From Roseiarcus sp963781895 (GTDB taxonomy: Bacteria > Pseudomonadota > Alphaproteobacteria > Rhizobiales > Beijerinckiaceae), in assembly GCA_963781895.1 (NCBI GenBank), contig CAWAIM010000062.1:1-64000 (forward strand): a DNA stretch of 64,000 bases, in the 5' to 3' direction. A program made the translations under genes and the position numbers. The first letter of the stretch is position 1. The number at the start of each line of letters is the position of its first letter. A model generated the notes under the pieces. The model saw only the letters and a program-made list of their open reading frames with translations. It searched no databases and was not told the origin of the DNA. Below are positions 46,700 through 55,728 of this stretch, one piece after another.

Positions 46700-48040
46700 T
46701 CAGCTCTGGAGCGCCTTCAGAAGCGCATCGATCTCGATTGTCCCAACGGTCGAAAATGTGTCTGACACGGCGTAGGGCACGATGAGCCGAGAGCCCTGGC
46801 GCATCGCTCCACAGGTATAAACGACGTTGGGCACATACCCTTCGCGTTCGGACGGCTCGGGGCGAACGAGCGGTTCTGTGGACCGTCCGAGGACCTTGGA
46901 TGGATCGCACAGGTCGAGAAGCACCGCGCCGATCGCGTATTTGCGAACGGGGCCAACGCCGTGGATGAGCAGAAGCCAGCCCTCGTCCAGCTCGATCGGA
47001 GCGCCGCAAGTTCCAATCTGGACGAACTCCCAGGGGAATTTTGGCTTGAGAATGGGCGTGCCGTCGTTCCAGGAAAAGAGGTCGTTTGAGTAGATCAGGT
47101 ACAGGTTTTCGTTGTCCTGTCGCCCGATCATCGCGTAGCGGCCATCGATCTTGCGCGGGAAAAGGCCCATTCCCTTGTTGCCTGCGGCGGCGCCTCTTAG
47201 CGGCGTCATCCGAAGAGACCGGAAGTCCTTGGTTTCGATAAGCTCGGAGCGGATCGCCCCTCCGCTATAGGCGGTGTAGGTCGCGTAATAGGTCCGCTGG
47301 CCTTCGTCTTCGAACGCGAGGAACCGCGCATCCTCAATCCCGTTCGCCTGGGCCAGCGTGATTGGGAAAATGACCCTCTCGCTGATGTCGTCCTCGTCCT
47401 TGAAGTGGACGTCGACAATGTCGCCGTCCGGACCGGCGACCCGGTTCACCACCTGCGGCACGGACGCGAGGCGCGTCGTCGGATCAATGGTCACGCTTCC
47501 ATCCGAAGCGATCGAGCCCGCCCGGAACGTGAGCGAGCTGATGTGGCCCTCTCCGACGGCCCGGACGCTCAGGACGAACCGGCATCCTCCTGGAGGCGCT
47601 CCGGCCTGATCGGGGTGCGGCACGATGCTCGGATTGAAGAGGGCTGACGCCTCGAACGAATATTCGTGCATGAAATAGGCGCCGACGAGCTGACGCTGGG
47701 AGCGCGTGAAAGCGGCGTGGCTGGTGAGGGCGTCTTCCATTTCAGCCGCGCGCGCTTCGAACTTGGCCAGCAGGTTGCGGTGCCGGCCTTCGAAATTCTG
47801 CAGGACCTCCGCGAGGAGGCTCGCGGTCGTGTCGGCATCCATCGCGAGCACCCGGCCCACGATATGGTCTGCGCGTTTCCTGTCGGTCGGGTTGAGGTCC
47901 CGCGGCTCGGCCGCCGGCCGGAAAGGTCGAACCACAACCCGTGACGGATCGGGCCGCAGGTAGAGCGGCTGACGATTGAAGAAGGTGGAAGCTGACACGG
48001 GTGGCCTTTTCGCTTGGGCTTCGACAACGTATGTCGTCAT
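46700..48040 (-). CDS. GH130-family glycoside phosphorylase/hydrolase-like protein
   Basis: 446 residues. An N-terminal helical extension (about 1-115) precedes a five-bladed beta-propeller with GH130 motifs. These are GIEDARFLAFEDEGQRTYYATYTAY (catalytic Asp region), GLFPRKIDGRYAMIGRQDNENLYLIYSND, and IGTCGAPIELDEGWLLLIHGVGP followed by LLDLCDPSKVLGRSTEPLVRP. GH130 enzymes phosphorolyse beta-mannosides to mannose-1-P. Its ATG overlaps the stop of the glycosyltransferase gene (4 bp), making it the third gene of a mannose operon. Linkage specificity is unknown. Confidence 0.85.
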   Translation of the reverse strand: MTTYVVEAQAKRPPVSASTFFNRQPLYLRPDPSRVVVRPFRPAAEPRDLNPTDRKRADHIVGRVLAMDADTTASLLAEVLQNFEGRHRNLLAKFEARAAEMEDALTSHAAFTRSQRQLVGAYFMHEYSFEASALFNPSIVPHPDQAGAPPGGCRFVLSVRAVGEGHISSLTFRAGSIASDGSVTIDPTTRLASVPQVVNRVAGPDGDIVDVHFKDEDDISERVIFPITLAQANGIEDARFLAFEDEGQRTYYATYTAYSGGAIRSELIETKDFRSLRMTPLRGAAAGNKGMGLFPRKIDGRYAMIGRQDNENLYLIYSNDLFSWNDGTPILKPKFPWEFVQIGTCGAPIELDEGWLLLIHGVGPVRKYAIGAVLLDLCDPSKVLGRSTEPLVRPEPSEREGYVPNVVYTCGAMRQGSRLIVPYAVSDTFSTVGTIEIDALLKALQS

Positions 48041-50322
48041 GCGCCCTGCGCCTGCATCGTCGGCAACGCTCTTCGGCGATCGGTCATGCGGGCCATCTGT
48101 CGCATCTCGGCGAGGCTAAGCAAATAGGAGACAACAGACTCACCGCCGCGGTTCTCGTTCGGACGGTCCCGATGGAGGCCATCGCGACAACTTCCGGTCT
48201 CGACGTCCACAAGCGGCAACGACAGATCGTTGCGGCCAGTGAACCAGGCAAAAGCGCGCGCCGCATCTGTCCGCCATTCGGCTGCGCTGTCCGCGCGCCA
48301 GGCTGCGAGGCACGCCGAGATTGCCGCCGCCGCTTCGAGCGGCTGCTGATCGAAGGCCGCAGGCGGCATGCGGTGCTTCCCGAACGTGTCGGAGCCGACG
48401 GGCCGAAAGAACCCGGCTGGCGCCGTCTGCACGGTCATCAGCCACCGAAGAGTGCGCAGCCCGGCCTCGACCTGGTCGAGGTCGCCCGTCGCCATCCCGG
48501 TGACAATCAATGCCTGGGACAGTCTTGCATTGTCATAGGCAAGGCCTGTCTCGAACCAGACCCAATCTGGCGTCTCGACGGATCGCAGTATGGACATCAG
48601 CCTTTCCGATAAAACCCGGCGCGACCGCCTTGCAGCCTCGTCGGAGCGGGTCACGTCGCAATACGCCTCCAGTCCCAGCAGCGCGAAAGCCCACGCGCGC
48701 GGCGACGAAAAGTCCTCGACAGCTCGGAGCGAATCCCTGAACAGGCTAGAGGCCCAGCGGCGACGCGACGGACTCAAGTCTGAGCGGGAGCACTCTCCCA
48801 GCGCCCACACGGTGCGACCGTGACTGTCCTCGGAGCCGACATCCTCCAGCCAGCGCCTATCGAAACTCAAGAAGTTCCTGAAGCGCTTTGCATCGCTGTT
48901 CCAAGCATGCTGGATAAAGGAGGCAAAACGGGTGGTCAGCGTATCGCTGAGCGCCTCTTCGCCGGGAGCGGCGAGAGCGCACGCAACAAGCAGCGCGCGT
49001 GCGTTGTCGTCCACACAATAGCCATGGGCTCTGTCCGGCACGCAGTGCACGGCATGCTGGAAAAGGCCGGTATCGTCGCACATGGACAGAAGGTGTTGGG
49101 TCCGCAGGTCCAGCGGGGTGAATTTCCCGCGCTGCGGAGCGCCACGTTCGTGCAGCTTCAGAACCGTGAGCTTGCGGTCGCGCCGGGCGTGCTCGAACGC
49201 TGAGACATAACGTTGCGCCGTGCGAGCCCAGGTCATCGACCGGCTGGTGGCAAAGGCCCGCTTCCGCATGGCGTTGCGCTTTTCGTTGTCCGTCAGCAGC
49301 TCAGCAATCTCTGTTCCGATGGCCTGTGCGTCGGCGAAGGGCACAAGGACCCCGCGACCATCCGCCAGAAGTTCGGCTGCGTGCCAATACGGCGTCGAGA
49401 CCACCGCCTTGCCGAGGCCGAAGCTGTAGGCCAGCGTGCCAGACGTCATCTGCGCCGGGTTCAAGTACGGGGTAACGTAGACGTCGCACATCGAGATGAA
49501 ACCGAGCAGCGTGGTCTGGTCAACGAACTGGTCCAGGAAAACGACGTGCTCGCTTACACCCAGCTTGGCTGCGCGCGCGACGAGGCCCTCGCGATAAGCC
49601 TCCCCCTTCTCGCGGACGAGGTTAGGATGCGTCGCGCCGAGGACGACATAAACGGCGTCCGGCCGGCTGCGAAGGATCGCCGGCATGGCGTCGATGACGT
49701 ATTCGATCCCCTTGTTCGGGGAAAGAAGACCGAAGGTGAGGATGACAGCTTTGCCCGTGAAGCCGAAGCGCGCCTTTGCCTCTTCCGGCTCCGCGAATGC
49801 TATGGCCGGAATGCCGTGCGGGATCACCTCGATCTTGTCGGCCGGCACGTCGTAGACCTTCTGCAGAAGCTCGCGGCCCTTCTCGGCCATAACCACCACC
49901 CGCGAGGAGACTGCGACAATCCTGTCGATCACAGCCCTCTGAACGCGCGAGGGTTGTGACAAGACCGTATGCAGCGTTGTCACCACCGGCATGCTGAGCC
50001 GGTTGAGCAACGTGAGGATGTGATCCCCGGCTTCGCCGCCGAAGATGCCGAACTCGTGCTGGAGCGAGACAACTTCGTACCGGCCGTCGTTCAGGACATC
50101 CGCCGCGTAGGCGTAGTCCTCGATAGACTGGTCGCCAATCTCGAGCCGGACCTCCGCCGGATAGTCGTATGTGCGGCCGTTGTCGGTCATCGCGACGATG
50201 CAGGTTTCAATGTCGGGATCCAGGGATGCGACGGCCTTTCTCAGATCGGTCGTGAAGGTCGCGATGCCGCAGCGACGAGGCAGGGAGTTTCCGACGAAAG
50301 CAATGCGCTGGGGTTGGCTCAC
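48037..50322 (-). CDS. GT4 glycosyltransferase fused to an alpha-toroid domain
   Basis: 761 residues. Residues 1-380 are a GT-B GT4 retaining glycosyltransferase (GNSLPRRCGIATFTTDL; SLQHEFGIFGG; VIPHGI; LTFGLLSPNKGIEYVIDAMP; YLNPAQMTSGTLAYSFGLGKAVVST with the E/S donor region). Residues about 395-750 form a helical repeat region (HGYCVDDNARALLVACAL; FETGLAYDNARLSQALIVTG; FDQQPLEAAAAISACLAAW) resembling (alpha/alpha)6 toroid glycosidases or epimerases. Overlaps manA and the GH130 gene by 4 bp each. Probably a mannosyltransferase from context. Whether the toroid is catalytic is open. Confidence 0.85.
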   Translation of the reverse strand: MSQPQRIAFVGNSLPRRCGIATFTTDLRKAVASLDPDIETCIVAMTDNGRTYDYPAEVRLEIGDQSIEDYAYAADVLNDGRYEVVSLQHEFGIFGGEAGDHILTLLNRLSMPVVTTLHTVLSQPSRVQRAVIDRIVAVSSRVVVMAEKGRELLQKVYDVPADKIEVIPHGIPAIAFAEPEEAKARFGFTGKAVILTFGLLSPNKGIEYVIDAMPAILRSRPDAVYVVLGATHPNLVREKGEAYREGLVARAAKLGVSEHVVFLDQFVDQTTLLGFISMCDVYVTPYLNPAQMTSGTLAYSFGLGKAVVSTPYWHAAELLADGRGVLVPFADAQAIGTEIAELLTDNEKRNAMRKRAFATSRSMTWARTAQRYVSAFEHARRDRKLTVLKLHERGAPQRGKFTPLDLRTQHLLSMCDDTGLFQHAVHCVPDRAHGYCVDDNARALLVACALAAPGEEALSDTLTTRFASFIQHAWNSDAKRFRNFLSFDRRWLEDVGSEDSHGRTVWALGECSRSDLSPSRRRWASSLFRDSLRAVEDFSSPRAWAFALLGLEAYCDVTRSDEAARRSRRVLSERLMSILRSVETPDWVWFETGLAYDNARLSQALIVTGMATGDLDQVEAGLRTLRWLMTVQTAPAGFFRPVGSDTFGKHRMPPAAFDQQPLEAAAAISACLAAWRADSAAEWRTDAARAFAWFTGRNDLSLPLVDVETGSCRDGLHRDRPNENRGGESVVSYLLSLAEMRQMARMTDRRRALPTMQAQGA

Positions 50323-51278
50323 GTTCGGACCTCGAGGGCTGAGCGAGACAGAAGCTGTGACATCGCCGAGAGCGCAGCGACTGGCGGAGAGGCGACTCCG
50401 GCGGGGTGGGACTCGCTTCCGCTAACTGGGCGAAGCATCATCATGTCGGGCTGCCTCGCCTCGTAGGCGATTAAAGCCTGCATGCCGAGCGCGCCGGCCT
50501 GCACGGTCGTTTCCTCATCCTCGAGGAAGACCGCCTCGCCCGGGAACGCATTCAGCAGTCCGACGCGGGCGTGACCGTGCAGGACGAGCAGCCAGGTCTC
50601 GTGCGGCGCCCGGACACTCCACTTTGAGCGCGGAAGAGCATCGATCTTTTCAAGGACGAAGTGGGGAGAGCTGACGAGAAGCGTCCGTCCTGGCCCGAGA
50701 GCCTGCGGGAGGGGAGCAGCCGGCGCCAATCCGGCATCGGCGACCGCGACGGCCAGTTCAACGTGCAGCGCACGAGATCGCCCATAGTCAAAGAGACGAA
50801 AGGTTGTGTCGCTGCGCTGTTGGATTTCGGCGATCACGAGACCGGCTCCGATGGCGTGAATGGAGCCAGCCGGAACATCGACGACATCGCCACACGCAAC
50901 TTCTCGCCAAGCGATCCGCTTGGCAATCGATCCGTCCGCGATGGCCTTGCGGAGCTGTTCCGAAGTCAGCCGTCGGTCGAGACCGAGAGCAATGCGGCCC
51001 CCGGGTTCCGCGGAGAGGACATACCACGCCTCAGACTTGCCGCGCGCTTCGCCGATCGAGCGGGCGAAAGCGTCTCCCGGATGCACCTGGACCGACAGCG
51101 GCTCAAGCGTGAAAAGCAATTTGAGGAGCAGCGACGCCTCGGGCGCCGCCGGGTCCCTCCGCTCGTACCAGATCTCACCAATCTTGCCGTTTGCTCGGCC
51201 GGCGTCGCTCCATGGCCGGAGATCGCTGCGGCCCCAGGGCTTTTCGACTGCTCGCGTCGAGGCAAGTTCTATCGTCAT
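50319..51278 (-). CDS. manA: Class I mannose-6-phosphate isomerase
   Basis: A 319-residue cupin-type phosphomannose isomerase of the short bacterial form, interconverting mannose-6-P and fructose-6-P. Zinc site residues lie in LEPLSVQVHPGDAFA and GKSEAWYVL, with VPAGSIHAIGAGLVIAEIQQRSDTTFRLFDYGR. ATG 51278 is preceded by GAGGAGGTCC, a strong site, so a longer frame upstream is rejected. First gene of the manA–GT4–GH130 operon. No phosphomannomutase or GDP-mannose gene is in the operon. Confidence 0.92.
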   Translation of the reverse strand: MTIELASTRAVEKPWGRSDLRPWSDAGRANGKIGEIWYERRDPAAPEASLLLKLLFTLEPLSVQVHPGDAFARSIGEARGKSEAWYVLSAEPGGRIALGLDRRLTSEQLRKAIADGSIAKRIAWREVACGDVVDVPAGSIHAIGAGLVIAEIQQRSDTTFRLFDYGRSRALHVELAVAVADAGLAPAAPLPQALGPGRTLLVSSPHFVLEKIDALPRSKWSVRAPHETWLLVLHGHARVGLLNAFPGEAVFLEDEETTVQAGALGMQALIAYEARQPDMMMLRPVSGSESHPAGVASPPVAALSAMSQLLSRSALEVRT

Positions 51279-51947
51279 GGACCTCCTCCTCGTTCGCGTC
51301 GGCCGGCGCGGATCGACACACCGGCGAGCCTTGGCAAAGTCCAGACGCGTGGCGCCGCACACGAGTGTTCAGCACGACCAGAGGGGCGGCCTACGGACAG
51401 GCTGCTGCTGATGTCGACATCAGCGGACGGGGCTGATCGCAAGTTGGACACCGCTGATCGCGGCCAGAGGCTCGGCGCCTAGCCCACACCAATCAATGTA
51501 TCTTTGCTATATAGGTACGAATAGCGAAAATAAAAAGAGACGGATGATTTCAGTTTCTTGTAATCAAGATATTTTCACTTGCAAGATGCGCTGGAATAAA
51601 GCTATTCCGCATCTAAGATTTTTCAGCAGCGACCCTGTCTACGACTTACGGGGTTGCTGTCACCTCGGTGAATAACGAATGCTTAGGGCGCCTCTTTCGT
51701 CCGGAGCTCTACCTCGACGCGCCCGTTGACGCGCCAGCGACCTGCGCACGTGGATCGCGAGCGCCGTCTCGATCCGCAATGTCCGCTCGACGTCGATCTC
51801 CGACGTTCAATCGCTCACCACGAACGTCCGCGTCGGTCGACTTGCGACGGTCGCGATATCGTCTCAGTGGGGCGATATTCGAGCGCGTGAGATGGCCGGC
51901 GGTCCTTTCCAGTTAGCGCTCGCCGCGCGCGCGCGCGATTGGGCGGA
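51279..51947. other. Intergenic region with an AT-rich patch
   Basis: About 670 bp upstream of manA. Bases about 51490-51650 are clearly AT-rich compared with the rest (runs such as GAAAATAAAAAGAGA), the likely location of promoters and possibly a transfer boundary. No gene is supported. Confidence 0.5.
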
Positions 51948-52622
51948 CTAGAGGGCGTGCGCCTTGTCGAGGGCGTTGGCGAGATCCTGGTAATATGTGC
52001 ACTGCCTCGATCCGCACAGCTTCTCGATCGTCGACAATTGATCCTTGGCGAGATCGAACTTGCCCTCGATGACATAGGCCTCGCCGAGATATTCGCGCAC
52101 CTGGGGGTAATTGGGATTGAGCGCGACGGACTTCAGATAATAGCCGATCCCTTCCTCGGTGCGCCCGAGCTTGCGGGTCGCATAGCCGCGGTAATTGAGC
52201 GCCTCCGGGGTATTCGGATTTTCGAGCGTGTCGAGCACGTCGATCGCCTCCTGGCAACGATCGGCCCTGGCGAGGGCGAATGCGTATTGGGCGAGTTCGG
52301 GATCGGGCAGAACGCCGCTGCGTCTCTCCAGGCATTTGTGTCGCCTGGCGTCCCACACCTGGCCGGGCGGGCATGTGGTGAGGTCGGTCTGGCCGTTCGG
52401 ACCAACCGCCCCCTTGCCGCCTGCGCCCGTTTCCGCGCCGCCTTCAGCCCCTCCGCCGCCAGCCTTGAGCGCGCCGCCGCCCGCGGCGCCATCGCCGCCG
52501 TCGAATCCGGCCGCCAGGGCCGCGGGAGCGGCGAGCCCAAAGCCGAAGATCAGAACCGCGCACGACAGCGCCGAGGCGAGACCGCGATGGTTCCTGCGGC
52601 AGGATTGCGGAGAAGCGAACAT
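51948..52622 (-). CDS. Exported TPR protein
   Basis: A 224-residue protein with signal peptide (about 1-38, cleavage after ALA), a Gly/Ala-rich linker (FDGGDGAAGGGALKAGGGGAE, about 40-75 in full), a CPPGQVWDARRHKCL two-cysteine motif, and two to three TPR units (about 105-210: EALNYRGYATRKLGRTEEGIGYYLKSVALNP, VREYLGEAYVIEGKFDLAKDQL). Periplasmic or envelope-bound. Function unknown. Confidence 0.85.
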   Translation of the reverse strand: MFASPQSCRRNHRGLASALSCAVLIFGFGLAAPAALAAGFDGGDGAAGGGALKAGGGGAEGGAETGAGGKGAVGPNGQTDLTTCPPGQVWDARRHKCLERRSGVLPDPELAQYAFALARADRCQEAIDVLDTLENPNTPEALNYRGYATRKLGRTEEGIGYYLKSVALNPNYPQVREYLGEAYVIEGKFDLAKDQLSTIEKLCGSRQCTYYQDLANALDKAHAL

Positions 52623-53120
52623 TGGCGGGTCCTTTCCCGTTGGGACGCGGCGCGGGCTGGGCGGCGAAATCAGAGCGCGCCGGCGGCGGGCGCCGCCGCG
52701 CCTTCTCGAGTTTCGGTCTCACCCGTGTCCATCATCCACGTGCAGAATATCAGAATCCGTGCTATTGTGCTTGCCGGTCTTCGGATCGAAGCCCGCCTTG
52801 CGGACGAGGTCGAGGCCAGCTGAATTAAACAGTATCTATTATGTTATATCATCGGCGGGGAATGGCGGGGGGCGGCGCCTGACCGGCATTTCGGTTTTTT
52901 GCCGACGAATCGCGCTAAGGCCTTGAAAAGGCTCAAAACGGCGATGGGCTTCTATTCCGCCAAGTTCACATCAATGCCGTCTCGGCGCCACTCCCGTTCG
53001 GCTCCGGCGCCATCGGCTTGATCGTCGCGAGCCGCGCTTGGCGCCGGGCAGCCTGGAGCAAGCTCCGCGACCCAGACTGGCCGGCAATCGGCTCCCACTC
53101 GATTGCGAGAGGCCCCGCTC
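52623..53120. other. Divergent intergenic region containing a dispersed repeat
   Basis: About 500 bp between two divergent TPR genes. It contains the dispersed repeat copy at 52911-52996 and an AT-rich stretch at about 52825-52860. Minus-strand 52730-52820 reads LVRKAGFDPKTGKHNSTDSD without a start codon, possibly gene debris. Confidence 0.45.
52911..52996 (+). repeat. Dispersed intergenic repeat, copy 2
   Basis: Matches the complement of 19397-19482 at roughly 80%, with the exact block GCTCAAAACGGCGATGGGCT. Within it lies a 25-codon open frame (MGFYSAKFTSMPS..) whose counterpart exists in copy 1. Confidence 0.75.
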
Positions 53121-53963
53121 ATGCCGCGATCGCAAAATGCCCGTCGTCTCGCCGCCGTCCTGCGCGCGCTCGCCGTCGCCGCCGCCGCCGCGGCCGCGTC
53201 GCCGCTCGCGGGCTGCTATGACTTCGGCGACGTGACCGGCTCGATCGCCGGATCGACGTCGATGCCGACCGACCAGGCCAAGTTGCGCGCCTACGCCGAC
53301 CAATGCGGAAAGCGCTACGAGCGCAATCCGGGCGAGAAGGCGGCCTCGATCGACTATGCGCGCGCCTTGCGCGCCCTGACGCGTTACAACGAAGCCGTCG
53401 CGGTCATGCAGACGGCGGCGGTCAAGGCGCCGAAGGATCTCCAGGTGCTCGGCGAATACGGCAAGGCGCTCGCCGACGCAGGCCAGCTCGCCCAGGCCAA
53501 GGACGTGCTGACCCGCGCCTACACCCCCGACAATCCGAGCTGGGACGTCATGTCGGTGCAAGGCGCCGTGGCCGACCGGCTCGGCGATCACGCCAGCGCG
53601 ATGGAGTTCTATCGCGAGGCGTTGAAGATCGCGCCGGGCGAGCCGGGCGTGCTCACCAACATGGGACTTTCGCTCGCGCTCAACAAGCAGCTGCCCGAGG
53701 CCGAGAAGGCGCTTCAGCAGGCGGTCGCGAGCCCCAAGGCCGACGCGCGCATGCGCGGCGATCTCGCCCTGGTTCTGGCTCTGGAGGGAAAATTCGCCGA
53801 GGCCGAACAGGTCGGCAGGACCGACCTTTCGTCGGAGGCCGCGCGCGCCAATGTCGAGTCGATCCGGCTGATGATCGCGCAGAACGATTCCTGGCGCGAG
53901 CTGCGCGCGCCCGTGAAGGCGGCGAAGCCGAAGCCGCCGAGCGCGCGTCAGGACGCCGGCTGA
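53121..53963 (+). CDS. TadD-like TPR lipoprotein
   Basis: A 280-residue protein from ATG 53121 (MPRSQNARRL). Signal peptide ends in a lipobox (SPLAGC, Cys about 32), so it is probably an outer-membrane lipoprotein. Several TPR units follow (about 75-225: ASIDYARALRALTRYNEAVAVMQTAAVKAP; MEFYREALKIAPGEPGVLTNMGLSLALNKQLPEAEKAL). Resembles TadD, the Flp-pilus pilotin-like protein. Other tad genes are absent from the window. Confidence 0.8.
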   Translation: MPRSQNARRLAAVLRALAVAAAAAAASPLAGCYDFGDVTGSIAGSTSMPTDQAKLRAYADQCGKRYERNPGEKAASIDYARALRALTRYNEAVAVMQTAAVKAPKDLQVLGEYGKALADAGQLAQAKDVLTRAYTPDNPSWDVMSVQGAVADRLGDHASAMEFYREALKIAPGEPGVLTNMGLSLALNKQLPEAEKALQQAVASPKADARMRGDLALVLALEGKFAEAEQVGRTDLSSEAARANVESIRLMIAQNDSWRELRAPVKAAKPKPPSARQDAG

Positions 53964-54069
53964 CGGCGGCCGGCCTCAGTTGTCGTGATCGCCGATCGAC
54001 GACATCGGCGCCGCATCGACGCTCGGCGCGACGCCGGCCGGCAGAATCGGGGGCGCCGGATCGGTCTCG

Positions 54070-54930
54070 CTATTCGGCCGTCGCCGACGGCGGCAAGGCG
54101 CCGTTGGGACCTTCGCCTGGCCCGCCCAGCGACAGCGGCGCCATGGCGATCGAATTCGGCGGACGCAGGCGCGAGACGTCGAGCGGTTCGTCGATGTCGG
54201 GCGCGGGGGGCAGGCCATCGGGCGCCGCGGGCGCGGGCAGGAGGCTGGGAGTCGGCGTTGGCTTGCAGATGCGGCGCGGGCCGGTGTCGGTCGCGCCGTG
54301 ATTGGCCAGATCCAAGTGGATATGGTTGTAGTGGAACACATCCGCGCCCGGTCCCAGGACGGTCGTGAAATATTGGCAGGCGCCGGCATGGACCTCATGC
54401 AAAAATGCGGCCTCTTGAGCGCCGGACGTCTTCCAGTCGCGCACGAAAGCGATCTCCCGCCCGTCCGCGAGCGTGAATCCGGCGACGTCGACCGCGTTGC
54501 CGAAAGCGTGTTCGGAGAGCCTCTCGCCAGCCATATTGTCGATCGAACGGCAGCTATAGGCGCCGAAGACGTTGAGGTTCGCGACTTTCTGCCCGAAACG
54601 CGCCTGCGCGTCCGGCTGCACGACGTCGTTGAGCCAAGCCTCGAGCGCCGGAATCATCGGGCAATCAATGGTCAGGACCTTGTCGAGCCCGATCGTTCCA
54701 TTGTCGAGCGCCGAAACCTTGAGCGGGCGCGTCATGCCGCAGACGCCGGGACCGTCGATTGCGGAGGAGGGGACGACATAGGCCGATGCGGTGACGAGCT
54801 TCCGGGCAAAGCAGGCGTTTTCGGCCTGGGTTCGCCAGATTGGCCGCTCTGCGCTCCCGAAAAATCCGCAGCCGGCGACAGCCGAAGCGGCGGACAACCC
54901 CAGAACGACTGGCCAAACGCGACGCGCCAT
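54070..54930 (-). CDS. Extensin-like family lipoprotein
   Basis: A 286-residue protein. Lipobox signal peptide (SAVAGC, Cys21), then an extensin-like C-terminal domain (about 35-215) with cysteine pairs (ENACFARKL, GVCGMTRPL, IDCPM, YSCRSIDNM). The HxxxxxxxD-type motif is SEHAFGNAVDVAGFTLADG and the metal-like site is VFHYNHIHLDLANHG, consistent with a D-Ala-D-Ala carboxypeptidase-like fold. The Pro-rich tail (about 225-286) is disordered. An envelope protein in Hyphomicrobiales. Confidence 0.88.
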   Translation of the reverse strand: MARRVWPVVLGLSAASAVAGCGFFGSAERPIWRTQAENACFARKLVTASAYVVPSSAIDGPGVCGMTRPLKVSALDNGTIGLDKVLTIDCPMIPALEAWLNDVVQPDAQARFGQKVANLNVFGAYSCRSIDNMAGERLSEHAFGNAVDVAGFTLADGREIAFVRDWKTSGAQEAAFLHEVHAGACQYFTTVLGPGADVFHYNHIHLDLANHGATDTGPRRICKPTPTPSLLPAPAAPDGLPPAPDIDEPLDVSRLRPPNSIAMAPLSLGGPGEGPNGALPPSATAE

Positions 54931-55074
54931 CGCGCCAAATTGCGCCTATTCCTTTAAGAATGGCTGAACCATCGCGACGGTTCGATCCGCCGCCCGTCGC
55001 CATCGCGTCGCCGCACTTTGCCCTCATGAGGGCCTGGGCGACTCGGTCGCCCGTCGTCAGGAAGGACGGATTCG

Positions 55075-55728
55075 TTGAGGGTTGGCGGAGAGGGATGGCG
55101 GATCGCGGCGCTGGCGATTGCGATCGGCCTGGCGGCGACGCCGGCCCGCGCGCATCCGCATGTCTGGGTGACGGTGAAGAGCAAGATCGCGTTCACGCCC
55201 GACGGCAAGGTTTCGGCGGTCATTCACGACTGGGTGTTCGACGAAATGTACTCGTCCTTCGCGACCCAGGGCCTCGCCAAGCCCGGCGAACTCGTCAAGC
55301 GCGAGCAGTTCGCGCCGCTCGCCAAGGAAAACGCCGGGGGCCTGGCCGAGATCGGCTATTTCACGACGCTGAAGATCGGCGGCAAGCCAGTCGATTTCGG
55401 CTCGGTGACCGACTATTGGATGGAGGAGCGGCCCGACCATCTGGTCGCGTTCCATGTGGCGATCCCGCTTAAGGAACCGCAGCCGGTCGCCAAGTTCATG
55501 ACCTTGCGCGTCGCCGACCCGGAATATTTCATCGATTTTGAATTCGACGACAAGGATCCGATCGAACTCGTCGCCGCGCCCTCCGGCTGCTCGGCCTCCG
55601 TCGCCAAGCCCAAACCGCTCGAGGCCGCCGACAAGACGAAGCTGACCGAATCGTTCTTCACCAATCTCTCGCCCGGCGCCAATTTCGGCTTCAAGATGGC
55701 GAGCGCCGCGATCATCGCCTGTCCGTGA
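55075..55728 (+). CDS. DUF1007 family periplasmic protein
   Basis: A 217-residue protein from TTG 55075. Signal peptide (about 1-26, ending PARA) exposes a mature N-terminus beginning HPHVWV, the metal-binding hallmark of DUF1007. Core motif is HDWVFDEMYSSFATQGL. Its stop overlaps the start of the NicO permease gene by 4 bp. The pairing suggests a periplasmic Ni/Co (or Zn) carrier for that permease. Confidence 0.9.
   Translation: MRVGGEGWRIAALAIAIGLAATPARAHPHVWVTVKSKIAFTPDGKVSAVIHDWVFDEMYSSFATQGLAKPGELVKREQFAPLAKENAGGLAEIGYFTTLKIGGKPVDFGSVTDYWMEERPDHLVAFHVAIPLKEPQPVAKFMTLRVADPEYFIDFEFDDKDPIELVAAPSGCSASVAKPKPLEAADKTKLTESFFTNLSPGANFGFKMASAAIIACP

Noticed and set aside
53121..53963. Evidence for a Tad pilus locus
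   Set aside because: Only a TadD-like TPR lipoprotein is present. No cpaF, tadB/C, flp or secretin gene in the window.
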